DNA from: a virus
Reading direction: 5' to 3' (one strand)
DNA length: 64,000 nucleotides
Virus record (IMG/VR): IMGVR_UViG_3300025864_000012
Span: 30,143 to 94,142 of that record
Shown here: positions 15,436 through 23,837 of the stretch, one piece after another
Numbering within the stretch: the stretch's first letter is position 1
Layout: each line of letters opens with the position of its first letter
Notes under the pieces: model-generated
The model's database searches: none
What the model was told of the DNA's origin: nothing
The model's input: the letters and a program-made list of their open reading frames with translations, nothing else
Position numbers and translations under genes: made by a program

Positions 15436-16406
15436 GGATGCCTCCCGGCGATAACGTCAGCACGACTCAAGCGGCCTTCTTCAACAGCGTCCCTCAGACC
15501 CTTGTCCTCTTCTTCGGTCATCCCGCGACACCATTGCGCATGCCAGCCGCCTTCATCAAACCATGCCAGGCAGTAACGTTGCCAGGGCTTCAAGTCCGAC
15601 TCCGCCTTGAGGTCAAGCGCAGACTTGATTGGGGCACTGCCGCGCTTGTACCAATTGCTACCAGCAGGCGGCGGGCCATCGGCCCACTCTTCGTAATAGG
15701 ACTTCTGGCCGCCGATGAAGTTCTCAGCGCGGACCGTGAAGTTCAACACCCCTCCAGAGTCAGCGGTTATGTAGTGTTTTTCTGCCGTTAGGATTCTTTG
15801 CCTCTCCTTGGCTGACGCCGCTAAGAAGCGCTGCCTGGCAAGCTTCTTGGCACCGCTAGTGGGCCACTGGGGCCAAAAGACCTCTTCGAAAACTGCCGCT
15901 GCGGAATGCTTACTAGCGCTAACGTGCACCTTTTCTACATCTGTGCTGGACTCCGGTCCAGCCAAAGCACTTAAAGAAGGTGAAAGAGAAAGAGAAAGAG
16001 AAGCGGCGTTTCGCGGCGTTTCGCGGCGTTTAGCGGCGTTTCGCGGCGTTTCGCGCTGCTCTTGAAAATGAGCGCTATTATCGACGCGCTTAGCCTCCTG
16101 GATGTATGATTGATGGCGGTAGAAGGATTGGCTGTCGAAGTAGACTATCTCTCCATCCCAAGCAATTAGCCCAAGATTATCCATGCCACGAAGTGCATCT
16201 ACAACATCGCCCTCTGTGCGGTGCCTCATGCCTGGGCAGACCATCATGAGCAATTCTTCTGGATCACCCGTCAGAAATGCTGCATCATCTGCGTGGGGAA
16301 TCATCCACGTGTAGAGAAGTGCTGCAAAATCCCCATATTCTCGAGCGAGTTGGTTGATGATCTTGTCCGTCGATATAGTTGTGGAAATGTAACGGCGGCG
16401 ACTCAT
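15423..16406 (-). CDS. Replication initiator / replisome organiser-like protein
   Basis: A 327-residue protein beginning MSRRRYISTTISTDKIINQL-EYGDFAALLYTWMIPHADD, the winged-helix N-terminus typical of phage DnaD/O-like replication proteins. The centre carries a low-complexity repeat (RETPRNAAKRRETPRNAA, then SLSLSLSPSLS). The C-terminal half (FWPQWP, AKKLARQRFLAAS, YYEEWADG) resembles helicase-loader regions of similar proteins. The low-complexity segment is encoded by 10-bp iterons, so the gene probably contains the replication origin, as lambda O does. It sits directly before the primase-helicase. Start ATG 16406 is chosen by homology sense. Confidence 0.8.
   Translation of the reverse strand: MSRRRYISTTISTDKIINQLAREYGDFAALLYTWMIPHADDAAFLTGDPEELLMMVCPGMRHRTEGDVVDALRGMDNLGLIAWDGEIVYFDSQSFYRHQSYIQEAKRVDNSAHFQEQRETPRNAAKRRETPRNAASLSLSLSPSLSALAGPESSTDVEKVHVSASKHSAAAVFEEVFWPQWPTSGAKKLARQRFLAASAKERQRILTAEKHYITADSGGVLNFTVRAENFIGGQKSYYEEWADGPPPAGSNWYKRGSAPIKSALDLKAESDLKPWQRYCLAWFDEGGWHAQWCRGMTEEEDKGLRDAVEEGRLSRADVIAGRHPCSQ
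16002..16060. repeat. 10-bp iteron array inside the initiator gene, candidate origin
   Basis: Five tandem copies of TCGCGGCGTT (first and fourth start AG instead of CG) plus a degenerate sixth. The 10-bp period equals one helical turn and is not a multiple of three, so the encoded peptide only repeats every 30 bp. A purine run (GAAAGAGAAAGAGAA) borders it at 15980-16001. This arrangement, iterons within the initiator gene next to a homopurine tract, matches the organisation of lambdoid origins. Confidence 0.6.
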
Positions 16407-16533
16407 GAGAGCCGCCTTATCTGCAACAGGCTGGTACAGCAACAAAGCCCCTTAGCCAAAAGTCCACCTACAGCGCAATTCAACGTAGCCCCACACTGAC
16501 CGAACCCGGCGCAGCAACCGCGCCGTTGCGCCA

Positions 16534-16911
16534 TTACGCCTCCTGTTTAGGTGCGGGCGGGTACAACCCTGAGGTGTCTTCCGGCGGCTCGGGGGGGTAC
16601 GGCTCGCAACCATACTTGGCAAGAGCTCCCTCGATGATCTCCATCTTCAATTCGCTCAGATCGCCGCGTTCCTGGCCCCACTTCTTGAGGTACGCACGCT
16701 GGCCTGCTTCCTTCGGGATGCTCTCGTCGAGGATACGGTTGTCACGTCCGATGACGTAGGCGGTCTCGAACGCCATGCAGGGATCATGCTCAGCCAGTGT
16801 CTCCCAGAACTCCACCTCATTGATGCCCAAATCACGGCATGTCTCATGAGGTGGGTAGTCAAGTGCCATCAGGTGGATCACCGCTCCGAGCTGTTGGGGG
16901 GTAAGTGTCAT
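16534..16911 (-). CDS. Hypothetical protein with possible helix-turn-helix
   Basis: A 125-residue protein. Residues 15-45 (MALDYPPHETCRDLGINEVEFWETLAEHD) look like a helix-turn-helix. The C-terminus is proline-rich (YPPEPPEDTSGLYPPAP). It lies between RtcB and the replication initiator, with 13 bases to RtcB and a 127-base gap after it. It could be a regulator of the replication operon; no direct evidence. Confidence 0.6.
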   Translation of the reverse strand: MTLTPQQLGAVIHLMALDYPPHETCRDLGINEVEFWETLAEHDPCMAFETAYVIGRDNRILDESIPKEAGQRAYLKKWGQERGDLSELKMEIIEGALAKYGCEPYPPEPPEDTSGLYPPAPKQEA

Positions 16912-16924
16912 GCGTTCTCCTTCT

Positions 16925-18076
16925 CTACGCCTTGATTACAGCTAGCGGCCGCAGCCGCTTCTCTATCGCAACGAGGTCCGACTGGTTAGCCATGACCTCA
17001 TCAATGTCCTTGTAGGCCTGCCGGCATTCCTCCGCCACATCCCCTCGCTTCGTCTTGAACAACGAGATGTCAGCAGCCTTCATCTCCGCCACCACCTGCT
17101 CGGCCGGGATGGTGCGCTGCGCCGCCTTTCGTCCCATAGTACGCCCCGCGCCATGGGAGCATGACATGAACGACTCGCGATTGCCTAGCCCCACGCCGAT
17201 GTAGCTGGCGCTGCCCATACTGCCGGGGATGATGACCGTCTCGCCCTCACGCGCCCTGACGGCTCCCTTTCTGTGCACCATCACGTTCTTGCCGAAGTGG
17301 TTTTCCATGACGGCATAATTGTGGTGGATGTCGATCTCGTCGCCCCAGCCGATGCCCTCTCTGTGCAGGATACTCTGGATGGCGTGCATCATGTGCTCGC
17401 GGTTGAGGTAGGCGAAGTGCAGGCATGCGCTCATCTCGGCGAGATAGGTTTGCCCCTCGTCCGATTCAAGCGGCAGGAACGCCAACTCGTGCTCTTTCGG
17501 TACCGACGAATGCCAGCGATCATTCATCGCAATGGCGAGCGCGTTGTAGTGCTTGGCCACCTGAAAGCCGACGTTTCGGCTGCCGGAATGGAGCATGAAC
17601 CACGCCATGCCGTCTTCGTCGGCCTGCGCCTCGATGAAGTGGTTGCCGCCGCCGAGAGTGCCGATCTGGGTAAGGGACTTCTGGTATTCGCGGTCCAGGA
17701 CCGGAGTATCGTTCGAGGGGTCGAACCAGTCCGGCTGCTTCTCTTTGTGGTGATTGAACCCGGTCGGAATCACTCGCTGGATATCGTGCATGATGGCTTC
17801 GCGCTTCGCCATGAACTCGTCGCGGGTACATTCAAGCGGCCAGGCACGCATTCCGCAGCCAATGTCAAAGCCCACGGCGTGAGGGATGACGACGCCTTGC
17901 GTGGCTAGCACACCCCCGATGGGCATGCCGTAGCCCTGGTGGCAATCGGGCATGATGGCAACGTGCCGGAACGCGAACGGCAAGATGGCAAGGTTGGCGG
18001 CCTGCGCTAACGCGCCGTCCTCTGCGGTGTCTGTCCAGATCTTGAGCGGTACACGCCCCTCACTGATGACCTTCAT
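16925..18076 (-). CDS. rtcB: RtcB RNA ligase (2',3'-cyclic phosphate / 5'-OH)
   Basis: Joins RNA 2',3'-cyclic or 3'-phosphate ends to 5'-OH ends using GTP and Mn2+. All signature motifs are present: MPDCHQGYG (42-50), GFDIGCGM (69-76) with metal-binding Cys74, LGGGNHFIE (141-149), HSGSRNVG (163-170), IHHNYA (250-255), PGSMGS (284-289) and SHGAGR with His308, the residue expected to form the GMP adduct. At 383 residues it is near normal length, so it should be active. It would reseal RNAs cut by endonucleases such as anticodon nucleases. It ends 4 bases into the next coupled gene and belongs to the replication-side operon. Confidence 0.95.
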   Translation of the reverse strand: MKVISEGRVPLKIWTDTAEDGALAQAANLAILPFAFRHVAIMPDCHQGYGMPIGGVLATQGVVIPHAVGFDIGCGMRAWPLECTRDEFMAKREAIMHDIQRVIPTGFNHHKEKQPDWFDPSNDTPVLDREYQKSLTQIGTLGGGNHFIEAQADEDGMAWFMLHSGSRNVGFQVAKHYNALAIAMNDRWHSSVPKEHELAFLPLESDEGQTYLAEMSACLHFAYLNREHMMHAIQSILHREGIGWGDEIDIHHNYAVMENHFGKNVMVHRKGAVRAREGETVIIPGSMGSASYIGVGLGNRESFMSCSHGAGRTMGRKAAQRTIPAEQVVAEMKAADISLFKTKRGDVAEECRQAYKDIDEVMANQSDLVAIEKRLRPLAVIKA

Positions 18077-18477
18077 GTATCCCTATCCTCTATCTCTTCC
18101 GTTGGGGGAGCCAAACGAGCATGGTGTTCGCTGATGCCCCACTCGTACATGGAGTAGCCATAACTGCTGGCGATTTCACGCGCCATCTCGATGAACTCCG
18201 CGCTACCGCTCACGCTGAACCCTTGCCCCGCCGCGCACTTCTCCGCAATACTCTCGCACCAGGAGGGGTCGAACAGCCAGGGGTGGTCTTTCTTCATAGC
18301 GATGTTGTACTCCTCCTCGACATCACAGAGAATCTCGAGCACGTCCTCACGCGTAAAGACTTCTATGGGACTGTGGTGTTCCGCAGTGGCCTTGCAGCTG
18401 CATGCGGTATGCATACGTAGCGGCTTGCGGCAACTCAGTGCGGCCAGCCGATCGCTGATCGTATCAAAAACGTTCAT
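18073..18477 (-). CDS. Hypothetical protein
   Basis: A 134-residue protein directly upstream of RtcB with a 4-base overlap. The start at 18477 (MNVFDTISDRL) has GAGG nearby. It is acidic and helical with Cys-x-Cys near residue 26 and an aromatic C-terminal region. A link with RtcB is suggested by coupling only. Confidence 0.58.
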   Translation of the reverse strand: MNVFDTISDRLAALSCRKPLRMHTACSCKATAEHHSPIEVFTREDVLEILCDVEEEYNIAMKKDHPWLFDPSWCESIAEKCAAGQGFSVSGSAEFIEMAREIASSYGYSMYEWGISEHHARLAPPTEEIEDRDT

Positions 18478-18519
18478 TCCTCTACCCCCAGTAGCGTTTG
18501 ACGCGGTTGCCAAGCGCGC

Positions 18520-18879
18520 TCATGGCGCCACCTCATCCGGCGTCGGCATCATGTAGCCCTCAGCGTGGCAGCGGGTGACGGCGAAAGCGCCCGGTTCGTC
18601 GCGCTTGGCGATGCGCCAGCAGTCCCGCTCCGGGGCGTCGACGAAGTAGACCCACTGGACCTCCGCGGCGGTGATGGTGTAGGCTTCCGGGTAGCACATC
18701 ATGCGGGTAACCCTAGTCGCGTTGAAGGCGAACCACTCCTTGTCCAAGTGTCCGAGGCCGAAGTACACCTCGCCGTCCTCATCGCACATGAACTCGTTGT
18801 CGGCGTTCCAATCGTAACCGTTGTGTTCGTTGCCGTGGCGGTCGGTCCACGGGTGTCTCTGAAAGCCGACGATCCTCAC
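18520..18879 (-). CDS. Hypothetical protein
   Basis: A 119-residue protein from the GTG in a GTGA overlap. Aromatic and charged (HPWTDRHGNEHNGYDW), with features of a small beta protein; the C-terminus has RCHAEGYMM. No family recognised. Confidence 0.58.
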   Translation of the reverse strand: MRIVGFQRHPWTDRHGNEHNGYDWNADNEFMCDEDGEVYFGLGHLDKEWFAFNATRVTRMMCYPEAYTITAAEVQWVYFVDAPERDCWRIAKRDEPGAFAVTRCHAEGYMMPTPDEVAP

Positions 18880-19250
18880 GATACCACCTCTGAGGACATG
18901 CCGGAACAACCGAAGAACTGGTTGTGCTTTTCTTGCGCCTCGACGGGGAATGTGTAGGAGTGCACGACACAGACGACGTCGCGGCCGCACTTCTCACAGA
19001 CGATGGGGAACGTGAACTCCCAGAGGTCTTGCTCACGGAGCTTGCCCACCTGGAGCTGGTCGATATCCTCGACAAAGTCCCCGTCGTCCTCGCACTCGTC
19101 CGGCTCGGCGACGTGCTGCCGTGCTGCCTCTTCTGGCAACCACTTCCGATAGCAGGGGCCGCACAGGTAGCCGTCGTCCGTGGACCAGAGATGCACCTTC
19201 TCTTGCCGCTCGCGAATCTCGCGGTCGATGCGTTCCATGATGTCGCTCAC
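18876..19250 (-). CDS. Zinc-ribbon hypothetical protein
   Basis: A 124-residue protein starting at GTG in a GTGA overlap. Two CxxC pairs, CGPC (near residue 30) and CEKCG (near 85), make a likely zinc ribbon separated by an acidic linker. The N-terminal 20 residues form a charged helix. Function unknown. Confidence 0.62.
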   Translation of the reverse strand: MSDIMERIDREIRERQEKVHLWSTDDGYLCGPCYRKWLPEEAARQHVAEPDECEDDGDFVEDIDQLQVGKLREQDLWEFTFPIVCEKCGRDVVCVVHSYTFPVEAQEKHNQFFGCSGMSSEVVS

Positions 19251-19558
19251 AGCTCCTCCTCGTGGTAGTGGGCCTGCGGGTGCCAGCGCGGCTGCACGAA
19301 TATCTCAAACGTCATGTAAGCTTTGCGTGGATACTGGCTGTTCATCGGCTCGGTCTCGGGCTTGGGCATGTTCAGGCCGTTCTCCATGAACCAGAGCTGG
19401 CCATTATGGAAGCCCAGCATGATAGCCCTGCCATAGGCATCCGCATGCCAACCGTCCGGACGGTACTTGCCGCTCGAAGCCTTGCAGCGGCAATAGCGCC
19501 TGCGGCCTGGGTGAATGGCCAGCATGTCTTTGCACTCGGGACAATAGATGAGTTTCAT
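19247..19558 (-). CDS. Small zinc-binding hypothetical protein
   Basis: A 103-residue protein beginning MKLIYCPECKDM, with a second pair YCRC about 15 residues later, a compact zinc knuckle. The rest is aromatic (GFHNGQLWFMENG) and ends HYHEEEL. The start has an AAGGCGG ribosome site. Confidence 0.62.
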   Translation of the reverse strand: MKLIYCPECKDMLAIHPGRRRYCRCKASSGKYRPDGWHADAYGRAIMLGFHNGQLWFMENGLNMPKPETEPMNSQYPRKAYMTFEIFVQPRWHPQAHYHEEEL

Positions 19559-19565
19559 GGCCGCC

Positions 19566-19829
19566 TTACATATCATCTTCGTTAGCGGCACGCACTATGA
19601 ACGCTATGATGCGGTCAAACCGTTCTTGAGACTCGCGGATAATGACCGCGAGGGTCTCGAGTTGGCGCGACAACTCCTTTACCTGCCCCGCGAGCTTAGC
19701 CATGGCCACGGCGTAGTTATCTTCCGGCGGCGGCTCTATTGACTCCGCGCTATCTGCGAAAATGCAGGTTCCCCGCTCTGGACACTCGTCGCACTCCATG
19801 TCGTAGCACCTTGCGTATGGTTTCTTCAT
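19566..19829 (-). CDS. Small protein with N-terminal cysteine motif and coiled coil
   Basis: An 87-residue protein. CYDMECDECPERGTC near the N-terminus is probably a zinc or iron-sulphur site, followed by a helical coiled coil (AKLAGQVKELSRQLETLAVIIRE). Coupled to the HTH protein gene by ATGA. Confidence 0.6.
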   Translation of the reverse strand: MKKPYARCYDMECDECPERGTCIFADSAESIEPPPEDNYAVAMAKLAGQVKELSRQLETLAVIIRESQERFDRIIAFIVRAANEDDM

Positions 19830-20467
19830 AACCTCATACCCTCCAAAAGCCGGGCCAACGGAGCGTTAGGCACCCGACCCTCTCGAGCTAGTAGACCGTA
19901 CAGCACAACAATCTTTCGGAACGAGCGTCCAAAGATGTGCTTACGCCGCTTCCGCACGCCCCAGAGCCAGTTCGGATCTTTGTGCCCCAGTGTGTTCGCA
20001 ATCTGCCTCCACGTCATGCCGGCATCGTCATGCATGGCATCCAACAGCGGCAAGACGTGCCCTACCGCTACGTAGGGAGCCGTCATCACTGTGGCGTCGA
20101 CTCCCAGGATGGCCTCGAGAGTCTCGGGCTTGATGCGCTTTCTCTGCCCGTCGGCAACCTTGCGCACCGTGCCAGCGTTGACACCACTGCGCCGAGCGAT
20201 CTCCGGACACGTGAGGCCCACTCTCTTCGTGACGTATTTGATGGATAGCCGCGCTTCACGCGCATTCACGGTGTTGCAAGACCCATCTCGGCGTTTGGTG
20301 CGCATCCATTCGCGGTTATAGCGACGTCTCCCTTCCACGCAACGTTCACAACGGCATCCCTTGCTATAGCCAGAAGGGCCAAGGGCATAGCCGTATGGAT
20401 GCTCCTGAGCGGCCACTGGGGATACGACAGCGTCCGCCGGGGGTGCTTCTGGTGTAACCGCCCTCAC
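19826..20467 (-). CDS. DNA-binding protein with GYSKGCRCERC motif and HTH
   Basis: A 213-residue protein. Residues 32-60 carry GYSKGCRCERC-RRRYNREW, a cysteine motif common in actinobacteria and actinophages. A helix-turn-helix follows (TCPEIARRSGVNAGTVRKVADG), then a second DNA-binding-like region (MTWRQIANTLGHKDPNW). Two recognition helices suggest a transcription regulator, perhaps of the early genes. It is the best single clue in this window to an actinobacterial host. Overlaps the next gene by 4 bases. Confidence 0.72.
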   Translation of the reverse strand: MRAVTPEAPPADAVVSPVAAQEHPYGYALGPSGYSKGCRCERCVEGRRRYNREWMRTKRRDGSCNTVNAREARLSIKYVTKRVGLTCPEIARRSGVNAGTVRKVADGQRKRIKPETLEAILGVDATVMTAPYVAVGHVLPLLDAMHDDAGMTWRQIANTLGHKDPNWLWGVRKRRKHIFGRSFRKIVVLYGLLAREGRVPNAPLARLLEGMRL

Positions 20468-20997
20468 TCGCCTTCGGTTCTCGTCAGCGGTTCCGCATCT
20501 TCTGGGGCCTCGCTGACCGGATCGTGCTCCGGCGGGGCGGCAGCGATAGCTTCCTGGACACGGTTCTCGGAGGGTTGCGTCTTCTTGATGATGCGCGTCT
20601 TGTTCTGCGGCTGGTTCACCTTGGTGTCTTTAGCCAAATCGGGTGAACCGATGAACAGGATCTTCTTGCCGCTGCGAGACTTGCCGCTTGGGTCGGGCAC
20701 GGGGGCAATTGTGATCTGATGGCTAACCCATCCGCCGGACTTCTTGCCCCACAACTCTCTCAACACCATGGCGTTAGTCTTGTTCAACACATACTCACGT
20801 TTCGTCTTCTCGAAGGAGAGGATGCCGCACCGATCGTTGGAACCATCCGGCAAGCGCAGCACCTCCTCATAGGCGGCGGAAATCGTGAGTGTCACGTTCA
20901 TCCCCGCCAGATCCTCGGCGTGAAGCCACCGCTCCGGGAAGAGATCGTCGTAGTTGAACTCAGGCTTCTCGTCAGGCTCACGCTTTTCGTCAGGCAT
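20464..20997 (-). CDS. Conserved phage protein of unknown function
   Basis: A 177-residue protein with the pattern FPERWLHAEDLAGMNVTLTI, then KREYVLNKTNAMVLRELWG and GGWVSHQITI, a set I recognise from many phage hypothetical proteins encoded near recombination and nuclease genes. A likely single-strand DNA or recombination accessory, but the family has no proven activity known to me. The C-terminal 60 residues are acidic and disordered. Starts in a one-base TGATG overlap. Confidence 0.68.
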   Translation of the reverse strand: MPDEKREPDEKPEFNYDDLFPERWLHAEDLAGMNVTLTISAAYEEVLRLPDGSNDRCGILSFEKTKREYVLNKTNAMVLRELWGKKSGGWVSHQITIAPVPDPSGKSRSGKKILFIGSPDLAKDTKVNQPQNKTRIIKKTQPSENRVQEAIAAAPPEHDPVSEAPEDAEPLTRTEGE

Positions 20998-21380
20998 CAG
21001 CCCTCCGGTCGCAGGATGGTCTCGGGGCATGTCCACTCGTACACCGGCTCCTCGACCTCGATGGTCGGTACCTGCTTGAGCGCCTCAGGGTCGGGCTTCT
21101 CCACGGTCTTAGTGCCGGTCTGCACGCGCTCGCAGAATGTGTTGCGCGAGATGCTGAGATCTACTTGGTGCGGCCCGAAGCGACGGCTCATGGTGTACCA
21201 GCCATCCGACGCGACCTTCTTGGATGTGCCCAACAGGCGCGTCTTCTCGGCCATCTCTTCGGAGGTATAGGCGAAGATGTTGAAGGTCTCGCCACAGTGC
21301 TTGTCGAACAATTCCGGATGTTGCCCTGCAAAGTCGGCCAGTTCGTGTAGGCCCTTCGCATATTCCTGTCCGTCCCTCAT
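20997..21380 (-). CDS. Conserved hypothetical protein
   Basis: A 127-residue protein with a conserved block KKVASDGWYTMSRRFGPHQVDLSISRNTFCERVQTGTK read across residues 54-93 and a C-terminal EEPVYEWTCPE. I recognise this pattern from phage hypothetical proteins; the Cys residues could bind metal. Function unknown. It is coupled to the neighbouring conserved phage protein. Confidence 0.62.
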   Translation of the reverse strand: MRDGQEYAKGLHELADFAGQHPELFDKHCGETFNIFAYTSEEMAEKTRLLGTSKKVASDGWYTMSRRFGPHQVDLSISRNTFCERVQTGTKTVEKPDPEALKQVPTIEVEEPVYEWTCPETILRPEG

Positions 21381-21973
21381 TGTCCCTCCACCTTGAGCTT
21401 GATGGTCGGCTGCGTGCCTTCGACGCGTTCCCAGCGGATCGTACCGTCGGGCATCTTCACTTCACGCACCGGGAACGGGAACGCCGTCACGCGCAATTCT
21501 GAGTAGATGGGCGACAACGTACCGTCAGGGTTGGCCGCCATGATAATAGTAGCATTCGTGGTCTTGCTCGTGAACAGGCCGTTCGGTTCAGGCTGATCCA
21601 CCGTTCCAGCCGCGCCATTGCTGCCCCACGATACCTGCGACGGATTGGTGAGCTCCGTATCCATCGGGATCGGGTAGCCCTGACTCGGGGTTGAAAAGCG
21701 GATGACACCGAAGTCGTCGGTGATGTAGGACCACGTAGACACGGCCGAATTCTGCGCCTTGTAGAACTGCGTCCACAGGTCTCGGGCAAGCGAGTAGTTG
21801 AAGAACGGGGCAGGTTGGTTCTTGTTGTACACGCTCTGCTGCTGGTCCACGACTTTCTGCTCGTTACGCACGGACTGGGTGTTATCGCCGCACCCAGAAG
21901 ACCCCATGCTGATCTGCGCCGCGCCGATCAGAATGATGAGAAGGACGACTGCACTCAGTATACGCTTCTTCAT
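21377..21973 (-). CDS. Secreted or lipid-anchored protein
   Basis: A 198-residue protein with a classical signal peptide (MKKRILSAVVLLIILIGAAQ) followed by GSSGCGDN, where the cysteine could be a lipobox-like anchor, though the preceding residues are not ideal. The exported part is beta-rich and Asn/Thr/Pro-rich. A surface role such as superinfection exclusion is possible but unsupported. It pairs with the membrane protein encoded just upstream. Confidence 0.65.
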   Translation of the reverse strand: MKKRILSAVVLLIILIGAAQISMGSSGCGDNTQSVRNEQKVVDQQQSVYNKNQPAPFFNYSLARDLWTQFYKAQNSAVSTWSYITDDFGVIRFSTPSQGYPIPMDTELTNPSQVSWGSNGAAGTVDQPEPNGLFTSKTTNATIIMAANPDGTLSPIYSELRVTAFPFPVREVKMPDGTIRWERVEGTQPTIKLKVEGQ

Positions 21974-21985
21974 GAAACCCCCCCT

Positions 21986-22333
21986 TTACTGTTGCCCCGC
22001 GATGAGCGCGGAGACTTCTGGTGGCACATACTGCGCGTCGATGGTGCGGGCGATGGTAGCCATCTGCCGCACGAGGACGGCCTTCTGCGCCTTGTACCCC
22101 TCTGTGATAGCGGGGTCATCTGTGGCCATGGCCTTGGTGTCAAGATCCAGCCATGCTTGGTACTTCTCGGACAGCTTGTCTTGCATCGTGATGACGTACT
22201 GGTTCGAGTTGTGAATCGCCCGGGTCTGCAGGTTCTGCCACGGAAGCTGAAGCCACCCGACCCAAAACACAAGACCTGTGACGATGACGAGCGCGGCAAT
22301 GCCTGCCACGATCCATAGAAGGACTATCTTCAC
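21986..22333 (-). CDS. Single-pass membrane protein with coiled-coil tail
   Basis: A 115-residue protein with a strong N-terminal transmembrane helix (WIVAGIAALVIVTGLVFWVGWL), then a helical region with heptads (YVITMQDKLSEKYQAWLDLDTKA). LemA-like in general style, but not clearly that family. It lies between the exonuclease-like gene and the secreted protein gene. Confidence 0.65.
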   Translation of the reverse strand: MKIVLLWIVAGIAALVIVTGLVFWVGWLQLPWQNLQTRAIHNSNQYVITMQDKLSEKYQAWLDLDTKAMATDDPAITEGYKAQKAVLVRQMATIARTIDAQYVPPEVSALIAGQQ

Positions 22334-22336
22334 TCG

Positions 22337-23140
22337 CTACTCCTCAAATGCTATGTCGAGCTCTGTCAGATCGCTCTCTGACGGCAGCGCCCAGCTAGGT
22401 AGCCAGAGCTCCTCTTCCTCCGGGAAACGACCCGGCCATTCGTTCTTGTCGCGGCACTCTACAAGCTGCCGAAGTAGACGACGCACTTGGTCCTCGCCCA
22501 CGGTGAGCATGTCCTCCGTGATGTCGAACACGCCGACGTCATAGGGCAGGGTCTTCTCGACGGCAAGCAGTTTCACGGGCCGGGCGTAATCCAGGGCTAT
22601 CAGCCCCATGTTGTAAAACGCCAGCTGGCAGTGGTACTGGTAGCGTGCCACTGCGTTCCGGAAGTTGCGATAATCGAGGTCCGCTGTCGACTTGAGGTCC
22701 TGCAGGATCTCCGGTGTGAGCCAGTCCAGTCGGGCCTTGCAGCTCAATCCCGTCTCGGTATCTACCCACATGATGACCTGCTCGGCCTTGCCCTCGCTGA
22801 GATACTGCTTCGCCACGGGGTGGCGGTGCACGGCGTCGCGCATGGCCAATGCCTGCTCGTACTCAGGCGTCTTCAGAATGGTCTTGTCCGCATTTGCCTG
22901 CTTGAACGCCTTGAACGAGTTGGTGTTGCGGTTTTCGTCGTTGAGCACGTAGTCGACCATGAAGCGATCCGGCTCGAAGATGGCCGTATGGATAGCACGC
23001 CCCATCGCGAACACCGCGCTGTCGGTGCGCTCCGCCGTCAGTCTGTAGAGGTAGTGCGCTGGGGAGCGGCCCATTTCCTTGAGGGTGCTCCAGTTGACTG
23101 CCGGAATCTCACAGTAGTCGGCGAAAGGTACAGTTGTCAC
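22337..23140 (-). CDS. PD-(D/E)XK exonuclease, RecB/RecE-like
   Basis: Starts at the GTG in a GTGA overlap, giving 267 residues beginning MTTVPFADYCEIPAVNWSTLKEMGRSPAHYLY, typical of phage exonucleases of the RecB-fold (DUF3799-like). The active site is seen as ARLDWLT followed by LQDLKST (D...DxK) and the Q-motif YHCQLAFYNMGL. It would resect double-stranded ends for recombination or replication. An annealing protein of the RecT/Erf type was not recognised nearby; the conserved protein at 20464 is a candidate partner. Confidence 0.82.
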   Translation of the reverse strand: MTTVPFADYCEIPAVNWSTLKEMGRSPAHYLYRLTAERTDSAVFAMGRAIHTAIFEPDRFMVDYVLNDENRNTNSFKAFKQANADKTILKTPEYEQALAMRDAVHRHPVAKQYLSEGKAEQVIMWVDTETGLSCKARLDWLTPEILQDLKSTADLDYRNFRNAVARYQYHCQLAFYNMGLIALDYARPVKLLAVEKTLPYDVGVFDITEDMLTVGEDQVRRLLRQLVECRDKNEWPGRFPEEEELWLPSWALPSESDLTELDIAFEE

Positions 23141-23625
23141 CCTTCGTCGTCCTCGTCCTTCAGTGAAGCCCAGCAGACGCCGCATAGCGGCACGCCCTCG
23201 TTGTCGTAGTGAATCGTGTCGGTGGTCCACTCTCCGCAGCCGCCCTCACAGGTCTCGGTGTCGAGGACGGCAATGTGCTCGCACAGTTCGTCGACGCGGC
23301 CCCCGAAGGCGTGCTCCAGAAGGGCGTCGAACGCCGCGAACGCATCGCCCTTGCACATCTTCAGCAGCGTGCGTGTGGCGAACTCTTCTTTGTTGAGGCG
23401 GTTGCTCTCTCCGCGCGCCGCTGACAACAGGTACTCCAGATGCTCAGCACGACGCTCCAGGCCCTTGATAGCGGTCCTGCGGTGCGTGGCCTTGAGATGG
23501 GCGTGCGCGGAGTCTACCCTGAGAGCCTCGACCCTCTCCTCCAACTCAAAGATGTATGTCTTGTCGGCGTTGAGAACCTGCCTGACTTGCGGGTCGTCCA
23601 GTACAGAAGTCATGATGGATGCCAT
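23137..23625 (-). CDS. Coiled-coil protein with C-terminal zinc ribbon
   Basis: A 162-residue protein: a helical N-terminal half with heptads (TYIFELEERVEALRVD), and a C-terminal zinc ribbon CEGGCGEW...CGVCW. An AGGAGG ribosome site lies 9 bases before the ATG. Coupled to the exonuclease gene by GTGA, so a nuclease accessory role is possible. Confidence 0.64.
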   Translation of the reverse strand: MASIMTSVLDDPQVRQVLNADKTYIFELEERVEALRVDSAHAHLKATHRRTAIKGLERRAEHLEYLLSAARGESNRLNKEEFATRTLLKMCKGDAFAAFDALLEHAFGGRVDELCEHIAVLDTETCEGGCGEWTTDTIHYDNEGVPLCGVCWASLKDEDDEG

Positions 23626-23631
23626 TTCTAT

Positions 23632-23823
23632 CTACCTCCTGATGCCGCAATCCTTAGTAATGAACTCGCACTTCTTGCGCCGCTGGAGCATGAGGCGCAT
23701 ATGCTCTGGTGCCTGTTCGATGGCCGCTTCTATGGCCCCCTTCCGATCATAGGCTTGGACTTGTTGGTTGAGAAGTCCCTTGACGATGACCTCCCATTCA
23801 TGTATGGCGCGACGACGTGACAT
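23632..23823 (-). CDS. Small basic hypothetical protein
   Basis: A 63-residue basic, helical protein (MSRRRAIHEWEVIVKGLLNQQ). No motif. Lies between the second ClpP-like protease and the coiled-coil zinc protein. Confidence 0.55.
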   Translation of the reverse strand: MSRRRAIHEWEVIVKGLLNQQVQAYDRKGAIEAAIEQAPEHMRLMLQRRKKCEFITKDCGIRR

Positions 23824-23837
23824 GCCAGGGCCCTCCT

